From Hippopus hippopus (lineage: Eukaryota; Mollusca; Bivalvia; Cardiida; Cardiidae): DNA of 64,000 nt. Below the pieces are notes generated by a model. It saw only the letters and a program-made list of their open reading frames with translations. It was not told where the DNA came from and did no database searches. This document shows positions 33,776 through 44,157 of the stretch, piece by piece. The position numbers were made by a program, and so were the translations under genes. Every line of letters starts with the position of its first letter. Within the stretch, counting starts at the first letter, position 1. The stretch is taken from NCBI GenBank assembly GCA_946811185.2, contig OX328101.1, forward strand, positions 14,988,122-15,052,121. Reading direction: 5' to 3'.

Positions 33776-33842
33776 TCTCAAAACAGTATTTGGATCTCAC
33801 TTACATACTGTATGTAAGTGAGATCCAAATACTGTTTTGAGA
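33776..33842. repeat. perfect hairpin, 33-bp arms, 1-nt loop
   Basis: The left arm starts TCTCAAAACAGTATTTGG and the right arm ends CCAAATACTGTTTTGAGA, centred on CTTACATAC-T-GTATGTAAG. No mismatch over 33 bp. Confidence 0.92.
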
Positions 33843-33935
33843 GCAAACTCATGACATAATGAGAAAAAAAAAAACAGATTTACCAGCAAGGAGAGTTCAC
33901 AAAACGGGTTTAAAAAAGCTCAGAATTGTTTTCGG

Positions 33936-34020
33936 CCGGGGGGCTTCGCCCCTCTGGTCCCCCTACCAGGGCACTGCCCTGGACCCACAAGGGGGCCTAG
34001 GTGGCCCCCTTGACCCCCAG
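33936..34020. repeat. GC-rich multi-hairpin block
   Basis: CGGCCGGGGGGCTTCGCCCC, CCAGGGCACTGCCCTGG and GGGGGCCTAGGTGGCCCCC form three adjacent stem-loops in otherwise AT-rich sequence, near the right end of the nested CAGGGTTTTC element. Confidence 0.75.
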
Positions 34021-34340
34021 CGTGTTGTTTTTGTCAATCAATCTGTTGCTTCATTTCAAAATGAAAACCCTGTGTTTATCGTTCAAAACGTCACATTGAC
34101 GGCTGCATGATGCATCAATGAGATCTTAGATGTGTATGTTCGCCCATACACCCGTGCTAAAGGCCCCGATTTCATTTTGATGGACGACAATGCCCGTCCA
34201 CATAGGGCATGGGTCACCAATGAGTACCTGCAGACAGCAACTATAGAGAGAATGGACAGGCCAGCAAGGTCCCCAGACCTTAATCCAATTGAACATGCCC
34301 GGGACATGCTGCAGACTGCAATATCTGCCCGCCCAGTCCA

Positions 34341-35260
34341 TAGGGGTCCGTAGTTTGACTCCTGGCACCCATAGACTATATAGTATAAACAAGGGATTTA
34401 ACTGTATGCAGTCCGTTACTCGCCCCCGGTTACAAAAAACAATGTATCTTTTCTACCCCATCAGTTATTCTCCTATTTTTTTCTACAGCTGAGAGCTAAA
34501 ACATTTTTCTACCAGAAAAACACAACTGTTTGTCAGTGGCTAATGCAGTCTGCCTGATACATTCGCTCGAACTTGTAAACTCGCTCAAAAATCAGCGCCA
34601 TTGACACGGGTTCCTACATCGGTTTTCAAGATATAAAATGCACTTTAGATCCAATGAAACACAGCATTAGCGGCACCCACCCTTTAAGCATGTTTAAAAA
34701 TACTACTGACCTATAGTCTTTATCTTCAATAACGACGAAACGCCTCAGAATTCATTGAATTTGTGATCCACGTTCTTATTTTGAACAGCTGCAGCCATCT
34801 TCTGTCATGCGACATTGTTTGGAACGAGAAATTTCATTGGTTGATATGTACTAACAGTCGTGAATTCAACCAATGAAATTTCATACAGCTGCTCACACCT
34901 TTTTGTCACGTGACAGTACGGTGACACTGTTTGGAACGAGAAATTTCATCGGTTTATATGCGCGAATGTCAGTATCAAATGTACGAACCCGTGTCAATGG
35001 CGAAGATTTTCGAGTGACTTTACAAGTTCGAGCGAATGTATCAGCCAGACTGCATTAGCCACTGACAAACAGTTATGTTTTTCTGGTAGAAAAATGTTTT
35101 AGCTCTCAGCTGTAGAAAAAATTAGGAGAATAACTGATGGGGTAGAAAAGATACATTGTTTTCTTGTAACCGGGGGCGAGTAACAGGCTGCATACAGTTA
35201 AATCCCTTGTTTATACTATATAGTCTATGGGTGCCAGGAGTCAAACTACGGACCCATATG
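34341..35260. mobile_element. long-TIR palindromic element with 10-bp TSD
   Basis: Arms of about 275 bp (34344-34618 and about 34982-35255) are nearly perfect inverted repeats, beginning GGTCCGTAGTTTGACTCCTG. The direct repeat GCCCAGTCCA flanks it exactly (34331-34340 and 35261-35270). Long arms with a 9-10 bp TSD suggest a Mutator/MULE-type non-autonomous element. The loop contains a direct repeat around GGAACGAGAAATTTCAT and further inverted repeats. No ORF. Confidence 0.88.
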
Positions 35261-35963
35261 GCCCAGTCCAGCCAACCACGATTCCAGAGCTCCAACAGGC
35301 ACTACTGGACGAGTGGGCTTGATTCCATCAACAAAGCATTCGAAGGCTTATTAGCAGTATGAAAAGGCGAAGCCGAGCAGTAATCCAATCAAATGGCCAC
35401 CACACGCATTCTAAAGCGAAATTCAGGCACCCTACTTGATTTCTCCAAAAAACCTCATTTGATTACCTTTCCGTGTTATCCCGAATTATTGCCCCCACCA
35501 AGTTTCAACCGCTGTTCCACTTGAACAGTTTGTCGGCTCATTCCTTTTTTGGCACAAAGCTGATGTCAAATGAACAAATTTTCAGAATCACAGCAGATAT
35601 TTTAACGTTTCAATCTTATGTAAGGAATAAACACAATCTTGTAAGTGATCCTTATCAAATTTTGAGTAGTATATGTAGCCGTACCATCGGAAAATTATAT
35701 ATGACGAGGAATAGCAGCCATTCTATTTTTGAATTTGGAAAACTAGTCTAAGAGAAGTAATTGTAAATGTTTTGCTGGAAATTTCTGAAATTTGACTTTT
35801 TAAATTTTTAATTGCGCAATTGTTTGTACGTTCCTGTATGTATCAGAGGAACTGAATGTACGTTGTATTTTTATTCTAAACGTGAATCACATACATTTAT
35901 ACATGATCGCACAAACTGTTATCAATCATAATTGTCAATAAAAGGTTATTTGACACGAAACAA

Positions 35964-36050
35964 AACTGTCGGTGAACTGTCTTCAAATCTGTCTGGGAAC
36001 TGTCTCGAAAACTTGTGTTGGGGAACTGTCTTGTCGGAGAACTGTCTTGA
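35964..36050. repeat. irregular GAACTGTC repeats
   Basis: GAACTGTCT or a close variant occurs four times in about 90 bp (GGTGAACTGTCTTC, GGGAACTGTCTCG, GGGGAACTGTCTTG, GGAGAACTGTCTTG) with uneven spacing. No element ends seen. Other sequence from 35672 to 36474 shows no gene. Confidence 0.6.
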
Positions 36051-36474
36051 TACCGTTCTTAGTAGATAAAAGAATATCCTTTGTTGGAACATGATCACGA
36101 CCGCAACTTTATCAGCTGTAAAATGTGTTTTAAAAAAAAAGCAAAAAGTATGCATTTACTGAAACAAATCTAACTTCAGAAGTACTACTCATATGTGCGA
36201 CATGCAGAGAACGTCTATCATAGATCAGCCGTCATGGCCAAGTCTTTTCAGGGGGATTTTAATAAAACTGTACGGTAGGGAAAGTCTCAATGAGAAATAA
36301 TCAGCCGCGTTAGTTGCATTTATATCCACATTTTGGCTAGTGAAAGAGAACATAGCAATTTTACAAGTATGGGGTAACTAATTTCAATTTCTTATTTTTA
36401 AACCATTTCAATGCATACTAAATTTTGTCCCTGAATTTTTAAAAATGTCTCAAACTTTTCTGGGTGAGTGAGAC

Positions 36475-36565
36475 CAGGATTCAACATTAACTTTTTGATT
36501 TGCTGGATCAGTCGGACAAGTACATTGCAAAATCACTTGTCCATACCAGGTTTTCACTTGTCCGT
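36475..36565 (+). mobile_element. left terminus of a box-bearing CAGG element (ACTTGTCC type)
   Basis: CAGGATTCAACATTAAC resembles the element B terminus. It is followed by CAGTCGGACAAGT, 13 nt, ACTTGTCC, 13 nt, ACTTGTCC. I could not find the right end; sequence to 37008 is AT-rich without a recognised feature. Confidence 0.55.
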
Positions 36566-37008
36566 GTCTGCATTCATTTTGAAGTGAGCGGTTTGACTCG
36601 TAAGTGCCCGCTATATTAATCAAACAAAGTTTATTTCAACTTGAATTTAGCATGTTTATATGTTATTGCAATAGTTTTCAGATTCGATTAAATGCAATAT
36701 TAAAATATATGTCCATTCATTAAGCTACGTTAGTTGGTTACATAATTTCATAATTGTAGTTAACAGTTAGATAAAGTTGAATACAAATTGGACAGTTAGA
36801 ACACCGATGAAAATGCGATCAAATCAAGTGGAACCTTAAACATGTACTGCTATTTACCACCCCCCTTAAAGGTGGGTATTTAGATTTTTCACATCTCACC
36901 AAATTTAAAGATATATATATCACTGAAATTTATATCAAAAAACAATACAAATCATCAATAATTAATAATCATAAAATTACAAAAAAAAATTTTTTTGATG
37001 GTGTTCCC

Positions 37009-37237
37009 TTAACTCTTTACCACACGACAAAAAATTAGACTGGTCCAAATTCAAAGGATTTGCAGACGACAAATTAAATGTAACTGAAATGATGATTTTT
37101 GTTTTGGATGGGGAAGAAAACATTGTGGGAAAAGGAGAAAATGCTGGTTACCAGCATTTTCTCCTTTTCCCACAATGTTTTCAAAAGCCTTCTCCTACAG
37201 GGGCGTCAAAACTCGGGATTGTGTGGTAATGGGTTAA
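37009..37237. mobile_element. MITE-L, reference copy with perfect core hairpin
   Basis: TTAA at both ends (37009-37012 and 37234-37237); termini TTAACTCTTTACCACACGAC and GTGTGGTAATGGGTTAA. The core is a perfect inverted repeat of 33-bp arms (37116-37148 and 37150-37182, one-base loop), beginning GAAAACATTGTGGGAAAAGG. Total 229 bp. Confidence 0.9.
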
Positions 37238-37693
37238 AAGGCTACGTAGCCTCTTAAGGTATTTTTAGATTTTGCGCCAGAAATCAAAAAAGCATTGTGG
37301 GAATGTCAAGTGACTGGCACGTGACTAATGACACTTAAATTCCATAACATAACAAACATATAATTATTTTCCATTATGTCTTCTTCGGACGCTATGTTTG
37401 AAGCTTCGTCTGTGTATTTCCGGTATGTAAATAAGCGAGCTGCTCATGTAAAAAAAGACTGTGTTTCCCGTCGGTGTCGACCTGGGCCGTAAATCTCTAA
37501 TTTCTCTTGTTGTCAAATGGGTTTCGACTGCTGGGGTTTTATGAATGAAAATTAGAAGGCTTTGGGAGTATAAGGATGATTTTTTTGTATTTTTGTCAAT
37601 TTTTCGTCCCAAAATCTGAAGGGCCACCTTTAAAACTGTAGTACTTAATCGACATCTCAGGTCTAGTGAGATAGGCTGAGCCAGTTTATATTG

Positions 37694-40600
37694 CAGTGCT
37701 CCAGCCAAGGTAAAAAAAGGGCAGGGTGCTGGGGCTGAGAAGGGCACTTTGAGACACAAAGCACCAAGCAGGGATGGGGGGGGGCCTCCCCCAAGAAAAT
37801 TTCAGAATTTTTGACCTTATTGACAGTCTCCTGTAATTTCTGACATAGAATGAGGGGTTCTTAAAACAAAAATAATTCTGTTATAGTGGCTTATATGGAC
37901 ATTCCAGCTTCATCTCAACAAGAAAGCCATTTTCCATTATTAGCAACTCAGTTTCTTGAATAGTTTAGCTAGGTCCAGGAGCATTACAAGTACATGTAGT
38001 CCATATTATAACCCTCATTAACTCTACTAGATAACAGACTTGCCCAATTTAAAAACCATTTCTGAAAACAAATGGTTACAAGCATTTCTCCTTTTCACAC
38101 AATGTCTCCTAAAGCCTCATGTCATTCAACTACAGACTTAACATTATTACATTACTTCATTTTTATCAGTGCTTTGCAGATAAGTAAGACAAGTAAGCTA
38201 CAAAAACTAACAAATACAAACTTTCAACTCTTTTTTTCTTTTATTGCAATGGAATGGTGTCTTTCCTTTTTCTGAAACTTCTTTGTATTCAAATTCAGGG
38301 TTTTAAATCTGTAGAGTTGGTGACTTGACAAGTTGAGGCAAAAACAGGTGTTTATTGAGTAACTTATTACTTTGCATGTCATGCATCAACATGGATAAAT
38401 GCAGTATGTTCCATAAATGTTGCATACTTCCTTTCATTACACTTTCTATATTCCCATTTGGTAAGCCCCCCCCCCCGGAATTTTCCCGATCTTTTTCATT
38501 TCATAAAAGAACAATCCAAGTCTTTTCCCCAGTGAAAAATAAAGAGGTTTTAGCTTCTTTTTTCATGTTTTATGCGCTGAGTAAGAAAATCTCCTCTTTG
38601 AATTAAATATTGAAGCTGGAAAGATTGTTTGATTTTGTCTCTGATCGGACTGGTGTGAAACTGACATTCAGTATGTCATGGGTTTTCGTGCTTTTTGCAT
38701 TGGTCCTTTTTCCATGTAATTTAAGTTTTGGAAAGGTATTTCTGGACATTTTGACATACATTCTACAAAATGTAAGTCAACAACATGTTGTGGTATGCTT
38801 CATTGTCTACTTTATGAAAGCGCCATTGTCCGACTTGCAATAGGTTAATTTGCTGACTCATCAATCCTACCTGAGCGTTAACATAACTTTATCAATTATT
38901 TTTTAATTCAGGGGTAAATCTCAGAATAAGTTACTTTGCTTATGAACAGAACGCGCTACAAAAAGGATTATTTTATCAATCACACTCCCTTGATTTAACT
39001 TTGCACATGTATTTGGTACTGGAAAATAAGCATGATCTTCGTCGGACATGGTTTTTTTTTCGACTTAAATAATAAATAGCCACTGATAACAAGCTGAACA
39101 GCCTCCAATATTGTTGAATAAGGGCAATAATCTTAACGATACAGTAATCTGTTTAATGGCCTCTATTGTTCTCAGCACTTGTATAGGCCTACTTTGACGA
39201 ATAAATTACGAACTTGTAATATATACAGTCATGGTTGATCTTTTCATAATTCGCTGCCTGATGGGGATTAGTGACATGCTGTAAATTGGAATGTATATTC
39301 AGAGGCGGGTATCAATGACGTCTCAGGGCTTCCCCTGCAAGTTTTAATTTTTGCGCCATCAATATTCGCCAGCTCATAAAAATTGGGGCCAGTAGGAGCC
39401 AATTGAGGTAGCCACATGGTATATTGGACACTCCAGTTCATTGGCCCATGTTAAAACTACTAAATCAGTAATACTGTACATGCTTACTTATGTTCCTTTT
39501 TCCCTGAGGGTTTTCAAGGTTGTGAGGTGCAGGGACATAGAAGCTGTATTTGAATAGCAATACAGCAGTGTAATTCTAAAACTGCTAACCTGTTGGAATT
39601 CCTAGAGTTTTAATGAAATTAAAGAAGTTTGGGATTGTGTGGTAAAGGGTTAATATATCATTTCTTTTTACCTTAAAAAATACTAAATTTGTTAAAGGGT
39701 CCTTTTATTCTGGCCTTTTCTATCTGTATGAGTGTCCTATACCCTCTCTGAACCCCCCCACCCCCTTATTCATTTTCATGTTATAAAATCACCCGAGTTT
39801 TTTCCTAATTATTAGACAGATATTTTAGTGCCCGCTTATAGTTTTATACATATATTTATGTAAATTTAATGTTTGAAGTCATTATCAAAGCTAGAAAGAC
39901 AGTCTGAAGTGCTTCGTATCGGACAACGTCAAGCTGACATTTTCTGGTGTCATGGGTTTTCACGTTTTTTTGCGACGATCCATTTTTCATGTCAGTTAAT
40001 CTTCGAAAAGTATTTCTGCATGATTTGATATAAAATTTTCATTAAGGGTTGCAGCTAAATCTGTCATTTTATGCTAGATAAGCGGATCAATACCATTATC
40101 ACGTTTTTCATTAATGACATCGCTAAATACACACAATAAAATGCTAGCCAGTGAGAGGATGCTAACTAGGTAAGGCAGAATCAAAGCTCTGATTGGTTCG
40201 CAGTAGTTATTGCATGAATATTCTGTGTGCACAACGGGGCGTGGCGAAATAGACATTTGATTGATTCGCATTGTGTGGTGTGTATGCAAGTATGGTGTGT
40301 AATTAGACAAAACCGTTAATGAAAGCCTGCTTGATTAGGTGTGATAAACAGTAACTCGGGCATCTTTTACACTTGATACATATTGTTTATGTAGGAGTTA
40401 AGATCTTTTAAGAGTTATTTATTGGCATTTACTTGTCGCCAGTACAGTCGCCAGTGCTTCTTTTTTAGTGCCATTTTTTCTTAATTTTCGCATTTGGCGC
40501 CACTGGCGATCGACAGCGGGAGCCCTGCGTCTTAAACAGACTCGTGGCGTAATTAAGATTACAGGTTATAATACTGAACAAAGGGCACTCAGGGGCGCTA

Positions 40601-40713
40601 ATATACGGCAGGGTGTCCAGAAAAAGGGCAGGTCGTCTAGAAAAAAAAGGCAGGGTGTCTACAAGAGGGGGCAGGGTGCAGCGCCCTTCTATTCCCTGCT
40701 AGCTGGAACACTG
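37694..40713. mobile_element. CAGTG-ended element with nested insertions
   Basis: Termini CAGTGCTCCAGC and (inverted) CAGTGTTCCAGC; flanks TATTG and CATTG (4/5), compatible with a 5-bp TSD. Subterminal GGGCAGGGTG motifs occur at both ends (about 37720 and four times at 40590-40680). It carries repeat R (38605-38800) and the CAGGG element 39324-40527. Several 60-80-codon ORFs inside have no motif. The ORF at 37364-37759 spans its left border and is not convincing. Confidence 0.65.
39324..40527. mobile_element. CAGGG-family element A relative with 5-bp TSD CGTCT
   Basis: Starts CAGGGCTTCCCCTGCAAG, ends CAGCGGGAGCCCTG; perfect TSD CGTCT (39319-39323 and 40528-40532). The terminal regions match element A (TTGCGCCATCA, CCAGTAGGAGCCAATT; at the right GCATTTGGCGCCACTGGCG), while the interior differs and includes a repeat R copy (39875-40080). 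Confidence 0.82.
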
Positions 40714-40778
40714 CATTGTATTGCGACTAAGTGGGCGGAGCTTAATATACAGTACATGACCTTGTCATTTCTTTAAGG

Positions 40779-40965
40779 TAATCCATCCATCATTAAATCA
40801 TGGTCACAATCCTTCAGACGGTCACTGAAATTTCATAGCAAATGCAAATGTTCGATGACCTGGAGCATATATCCGGGTCACTGAATGCTTGCATCTACTA
40901 TGAAATTTCAGTAAGCGTCTGAAGGATTATAAAAAAAATGATTTAATGATGGACGGATTATCTTA
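40779..40965. mobile_element. 187-bp fold-back MITE
   Basis: Arms of about 70 bp: AATCCATCCATCATTAAATCA and ATCCTTCAGACGGTCACTG at the left, mirrored by CAGTAAGCGTCTGAAGGAT and TGATTTAATGATGGACGGAT at the right, with a few mismatches and a small T/A-run indel. Confidence 0.8.
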
Positions 40966-41230
40966 TGATATAGATAAAATCAGCAAGTAAAGTCAGCTGT
41001 CAAAATGCCATTATTACGGAATTCTGTCGTCGAGTTGGAGGGTGGTATTAATTGTATAGCACAGAGGAATTCCCTAATCAACAGTGCATCAATAACCCGT
41101 CTATTTATTTTGAAAAAACATGCATATGTGGAAAATACATGTATACATGTAACATTGTCATTCATAACTTTGACCTTGAAATTTTTTATATGCATGAATG
41201 TATTGTGCATAGCACGTGCTACATCCTTGC

Positions 41231-42149
41231 CAGGGTTTTAGTCTGACAGTTCCTTTTGGGGGTCCTTGGGACTCGACTTCTATGATTATGGGAGTCCTGG
41301 CTTAAAAACTGGGAGTCCCTTGGTTGTACAAATTTGAATAATAAGACAAGACCATTATATTGTTTAGTGTTGTATCTCAATAATACTGAAGTATTTATAC
41401 CGTAGCCATTTGTATTTGCCTAACCATTAATTTAAAAATCTACGAGCTTTCTTCTGCACAGATATTTCTTTGTCTGAACATGATTCAGCAGAGCTGGATG
41501 GTTCTTGGGTACTCACATTTTTTTCAAAACTTTTTTATCAAAAAACGATCCAAGGTCCTGTTGCTGGGACATCTTGGTTTGCAGACGCTATTTTTAACAC
41601 TGCGTCAGCACAAACAACTTTTAGGGGTTCGGTCTAAATCACGGATAACGAGCCGGCCACTGTCATAGATTATAAAGGTCAAAATTAATTATAATTTTCG
41701 GTGGATGCTATACGTTTACTTTTTTAACAACATATCTTTACTTTTGAAAAGAATTACTTTATAGATCATTCTTTGTCGAACTATATTACCTATTTTCGAT
41801 CAGCTTGCCGAGAATGCTGGGTTTTACACGTACCGCTCTCTGTGAATAAGCAGGTACTAGCAATTTGATTGGTCATGACACATAAAATACAAAGTTGGAT
41901 ATCTCGGAATCTGGTTTCAATATTACGGTCCGAAAAGCTGCGGTAGGTTTTGGGTACTTTTGTTTACGCTTGACAAATTTAATCTTTTGGTATCAGTTAC
42001 TTCTTAAGAGTTCTTGATTGTTGAATCTTTACCCCATGATAACGAAATTAAAATTGTGTCCCAGGGGATGCAGTTACATAAGTTTTGGGAGTCCTGCTTC
42101 CCTATTTCTGCGTGCGAGACGCAGAAAATGTGCGTCCGTTAAAACCCTG
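41231..42149. mobile_element. CAGGG-family element with GGGAGTCC boxes, TSD CTTGC
   Basis: Termini CAGGGTTTTAGTCTGAC and TTAAAACCCTG; perfect 5-bp TSD CTTGC (41226-41230 and 42150-42154). Left subterminal boxes: GGGGTCC-TT-GGGACTC, 15 nt, GGGAGTCC, 13 nt, GGGAGTCC, the same spacing as the ACTTGTCC elements. On the minus strand at about 41420-41575 there is a decayed coding stretch with one frameshift at an A-run (SFFDKKVLKK, then VSTQEPSSSAES and KKARRF), like the low-complexity N-terminus of KIAA1586/hAT-type transposases. Confidence 0.78.
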
Positions 42150-42258
42150 CTTGCTATCACTGATCCTCGGAAAGAAATTAGCCAAACCGGGGATGGAACC
42201 AGTGATCTCCTGTTCTCAAGCCCTGTAAGCTACTGACTGAGCTACAAGGACTCAGCTT
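42150..42258 (-). mobile_element. SINE head fragment
   Basis: On the minus strand TAGCTCAGTCAGTAG (box A) and GGTTCCATCCC (box B) in the order of a tRNA-derived SINE head. The body is cut by the element ending at 42149. Confidence 0.65.
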
Positions 42259-42564
42259 TTCAGTCAGGAAGAGAGTACTCAGACAACCATCATTTCAAAA
42301 GTGTTGAAGAGCAGAAAGTGTACATGTTTTGTAAAAACTGATTGTGTGATACAGTTGTGATAGGTGCTTTATCCTTTACCACACATCAAAATTTTACACC
42401 GATTACTATAAAAAGTTTTGCCAACAAGAAATTAAATATGCCTCTAACAAAGAGTTTTTTCTAGAAGGGTACATAAACATTGTGGGTAAACAAGGGAAAA
42501 TGCTAGCTCTACATGCCTTTTCTCCCTTCCCAACAATATTTTAAAAAGCTTTTGTCCACTGGGT

Positions 42565-43271
42565 CATGGTTTTCCCTCAGCTTTAAAATTTGGGGGTCAT
42601 TGTGACCCCTTGCCTCATTAGTTGAGGGTCATTCCTTTAACTTAGGGGGTCAAAATAAATGGGTCTCTTCGTCGTCAAGCATGGATTACAATGCATTTCA
42701 CCTTTAAACTCTAAGAAAGTAAAGTCTGCAAATCATTTCTGACGGAAAGCTCGATTTCACTTTTTGACAGACGAAACATTCTCGTCCGAATCACTGCTTG
42801 ACATGGCTTGATTGGCAGCTGTAGGAAGCAGACGGTAAAAAGAATGCTGCTTTACTTCATCGTGACATTTTCCACGAACAGCACAGACTGGTAATGTGTA
42901 CTTTTACCTACCGGAAGTCGGGTAAAATAAGCTATGAAATAGAGAGAACCCAACCAAGACATTGACTGGGCCCGTATTTACGACACGTCGGAAGTACTTT
43001 ACAACAATAATGCGTAAACCAGTCTTATTCTATAAATAGATTACCGGAAAACTACTTCTATCTAAAATAAACACTGTAGTTAAAAAAAGAACAGTTTTGG
43101 TCTGATATTGCAGCAAGAACGGACTTGGATGAATGACACTTTATTCAATTTCCTAGATGATTTAGATTTTGGAAAGTTGCGTCACTGATGATGCATTATC
43201 ATTTATTTTGGGGGTCATTTGAGTTTAAATTGCGTCAATGACGCAGGATTTGTGCATCATGGAAAACCCTG
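42565..43271. mobile_element. CAGGG-type element (left end mutated to CATGG)
   Basis: Ends CATGGTTTTCC and GGAAAACCCTG. GGGGGTCATT motifs recur inside, as GGGGGTCATTGTGACCCC near the left and GGGGGTCATTTG near the right. Its flank CTGGGT is recovered only after the adjacent insertion 43274-47015 is removed. No ORF. Confidence 0.55.
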
Positions 43272-43426
43272 CTCAGGGTCCAAAAATTTCCAGGAAAGGC
43301 ACCCGTCCTGTAGGGCAAGTGCCTTTGAAAAAACACTTGCCCTGCTTTGTAGGGTTGACTATTGAGGCCAAAATCTACTATTGCGATAGTATTGACATTG
43401 GAAATCAAAGCGTTGAGAACCCTGAA

Positions 43427-44157
43427 GTGGTATTTGTCAAGGAAGCCATTGTGTGGAATTAATAATTTGAAAGAAAAAGAAAAATATTCAAATATTGGCT
43501 TGAAAGTCAACCTACTTTGCAAATGAATACCTGTCTTTTGGTTGAAGGGAGAGTACTCATGACAAAGTTAGGATTATTTGTGTATTGGTGGTCTCCCTTC
43601 GATCATTCAGGAGGAGTCAGGAGTAACGTCCCTTGACAGTAGGATGCATGATGGATAGAGAGAGAAGCCATGTGAATATATCGAATAAAATTAAGTTTGT
43701 AACTGAAAGCTATGATTTTGAAATATCTTTGGCCATCAATATTTAATTCCCAACATTACAATCAATTATTTCGATCTATAAATATTCATGCCCGATCAAA
43801 TGGAGTAGCGCGCAATCATTGGATGAACAAGCCATGGGACGAACTGGTTTTGGAACGAAAAAGCCCAGGACCAAGTGATCGGTAGACAAATTTTGTATCA
43901 TTGCGCCAATAGAAGGCTATGAGCGAGTGAAGCTATTTTCAATCAAAAATTAGTATTTCCACGATCGATGGCCTCACCTAGTGTATTTTAACATGCCATT
44001 TCCAATTACATATCTGAGTGCTACCGAAAAACTCATTTGCCTGAGAAAAAATGAGTTTAACTGGGTTTATTTCCTTCGGCTTTGCACAAAATACGATACA
44101 TGGTCTTCAAAATTCAATATTGAACTCATAGTGGTATTGTGTTAGACAAATACCACA
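43427..44157. mobile_element. element C, copy 2 (uninterrupted, about 730 bp)
   Basis: Ends GTGGTATTTGTCAAGGAAG and GTTAGACAAATACCAC. Collinear with 12777-14859 without its HINE. Flanked on the left and right by TATTGCRATAGTATTG-type sequences. No ORF is shared with copy 1. Confidence 0.75.

Larger units (their letters stand above)
32984..34072. mobile_element. CAGGGTTTTC element nested in Tc1 copy 1
   Basis: Termini CAGGGTTTTCATTT and AAATGAAAACCCTG. Flanks TGTAT(A) and TGTTT suggest a 5-bp TSD with one difference. Removing the insert joins KTDL to FIVQNVTLTA, the same length as the aligned stretch of the other Tc1 copy. Contents: a small exon-like ORF (33257-33344), a perfect hairpin (33776-33842) and a GC-rich block (33936-34020). 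Confidence 0.8.
32240..35412 (+). pseudogene. Tc1 transposase (DD34E), dead: duplication, frameshifts, stops, two insertions
   Basis: The start ATG is at 32240, with TAG as the third codon. The N-terminal HTH region (RRLDAEEMNRGIGML...GVSQSTVARMW) is broken by a 110-bp tandem duplication (32264-32481). The frame continues to about 32790, then shifts (TDRR... to MTGPQYCSPTNLDF). A block resembling the first catalytic region (DRRVRV, GGGSVMVWAGIS) ends at 32983. After the first insertion, DFILMDDNARPHRAW and SPDLNPIEH supply the second Asp and the Glu (34 residues apart). The second insertion falls just after SARPV. The C-terminal part (TIPELQQALLDEW, stop, then RRLISSMKRRSRAV) ends near 35412. 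Homology to the second copy (53787-54777) is clear. It cannot make a working enzyme. Long antisense ORFs at 32217-32622 only mirror the duplication. Confidence 0.88.
31959..35671 (+). mobile_element. Tc1-type element, copy 1, with two nested insertions
   Basis: Terminal repeats TACTACTCAAAATTTGATA at the left and the same sequence inverted at the right (one mismatch in about 25), each preceded by TA (31957-31958 and 35672-35673). The dead transposase reads on the plus strand and is split by elements at 32984-34072 and 34341-35260. Without them the element is about 1.7 kb, normal for Tc1. Confidence 0.9.

Noticed and set aside
37364..37759. 131-codon minus-strand ORF
   Set aside because: It crosses the left border of the CAGTG element and has no recognisable domain. 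A short plus-strand ORF near 37376 followed by GTATGT also seemed too weak.
43338..43347. CCCTGCTTTG as the right end and TSD of the 10822 element
   Set aside because: It lies inside the terminus of an unrelated element 32 kb away; coincidence.
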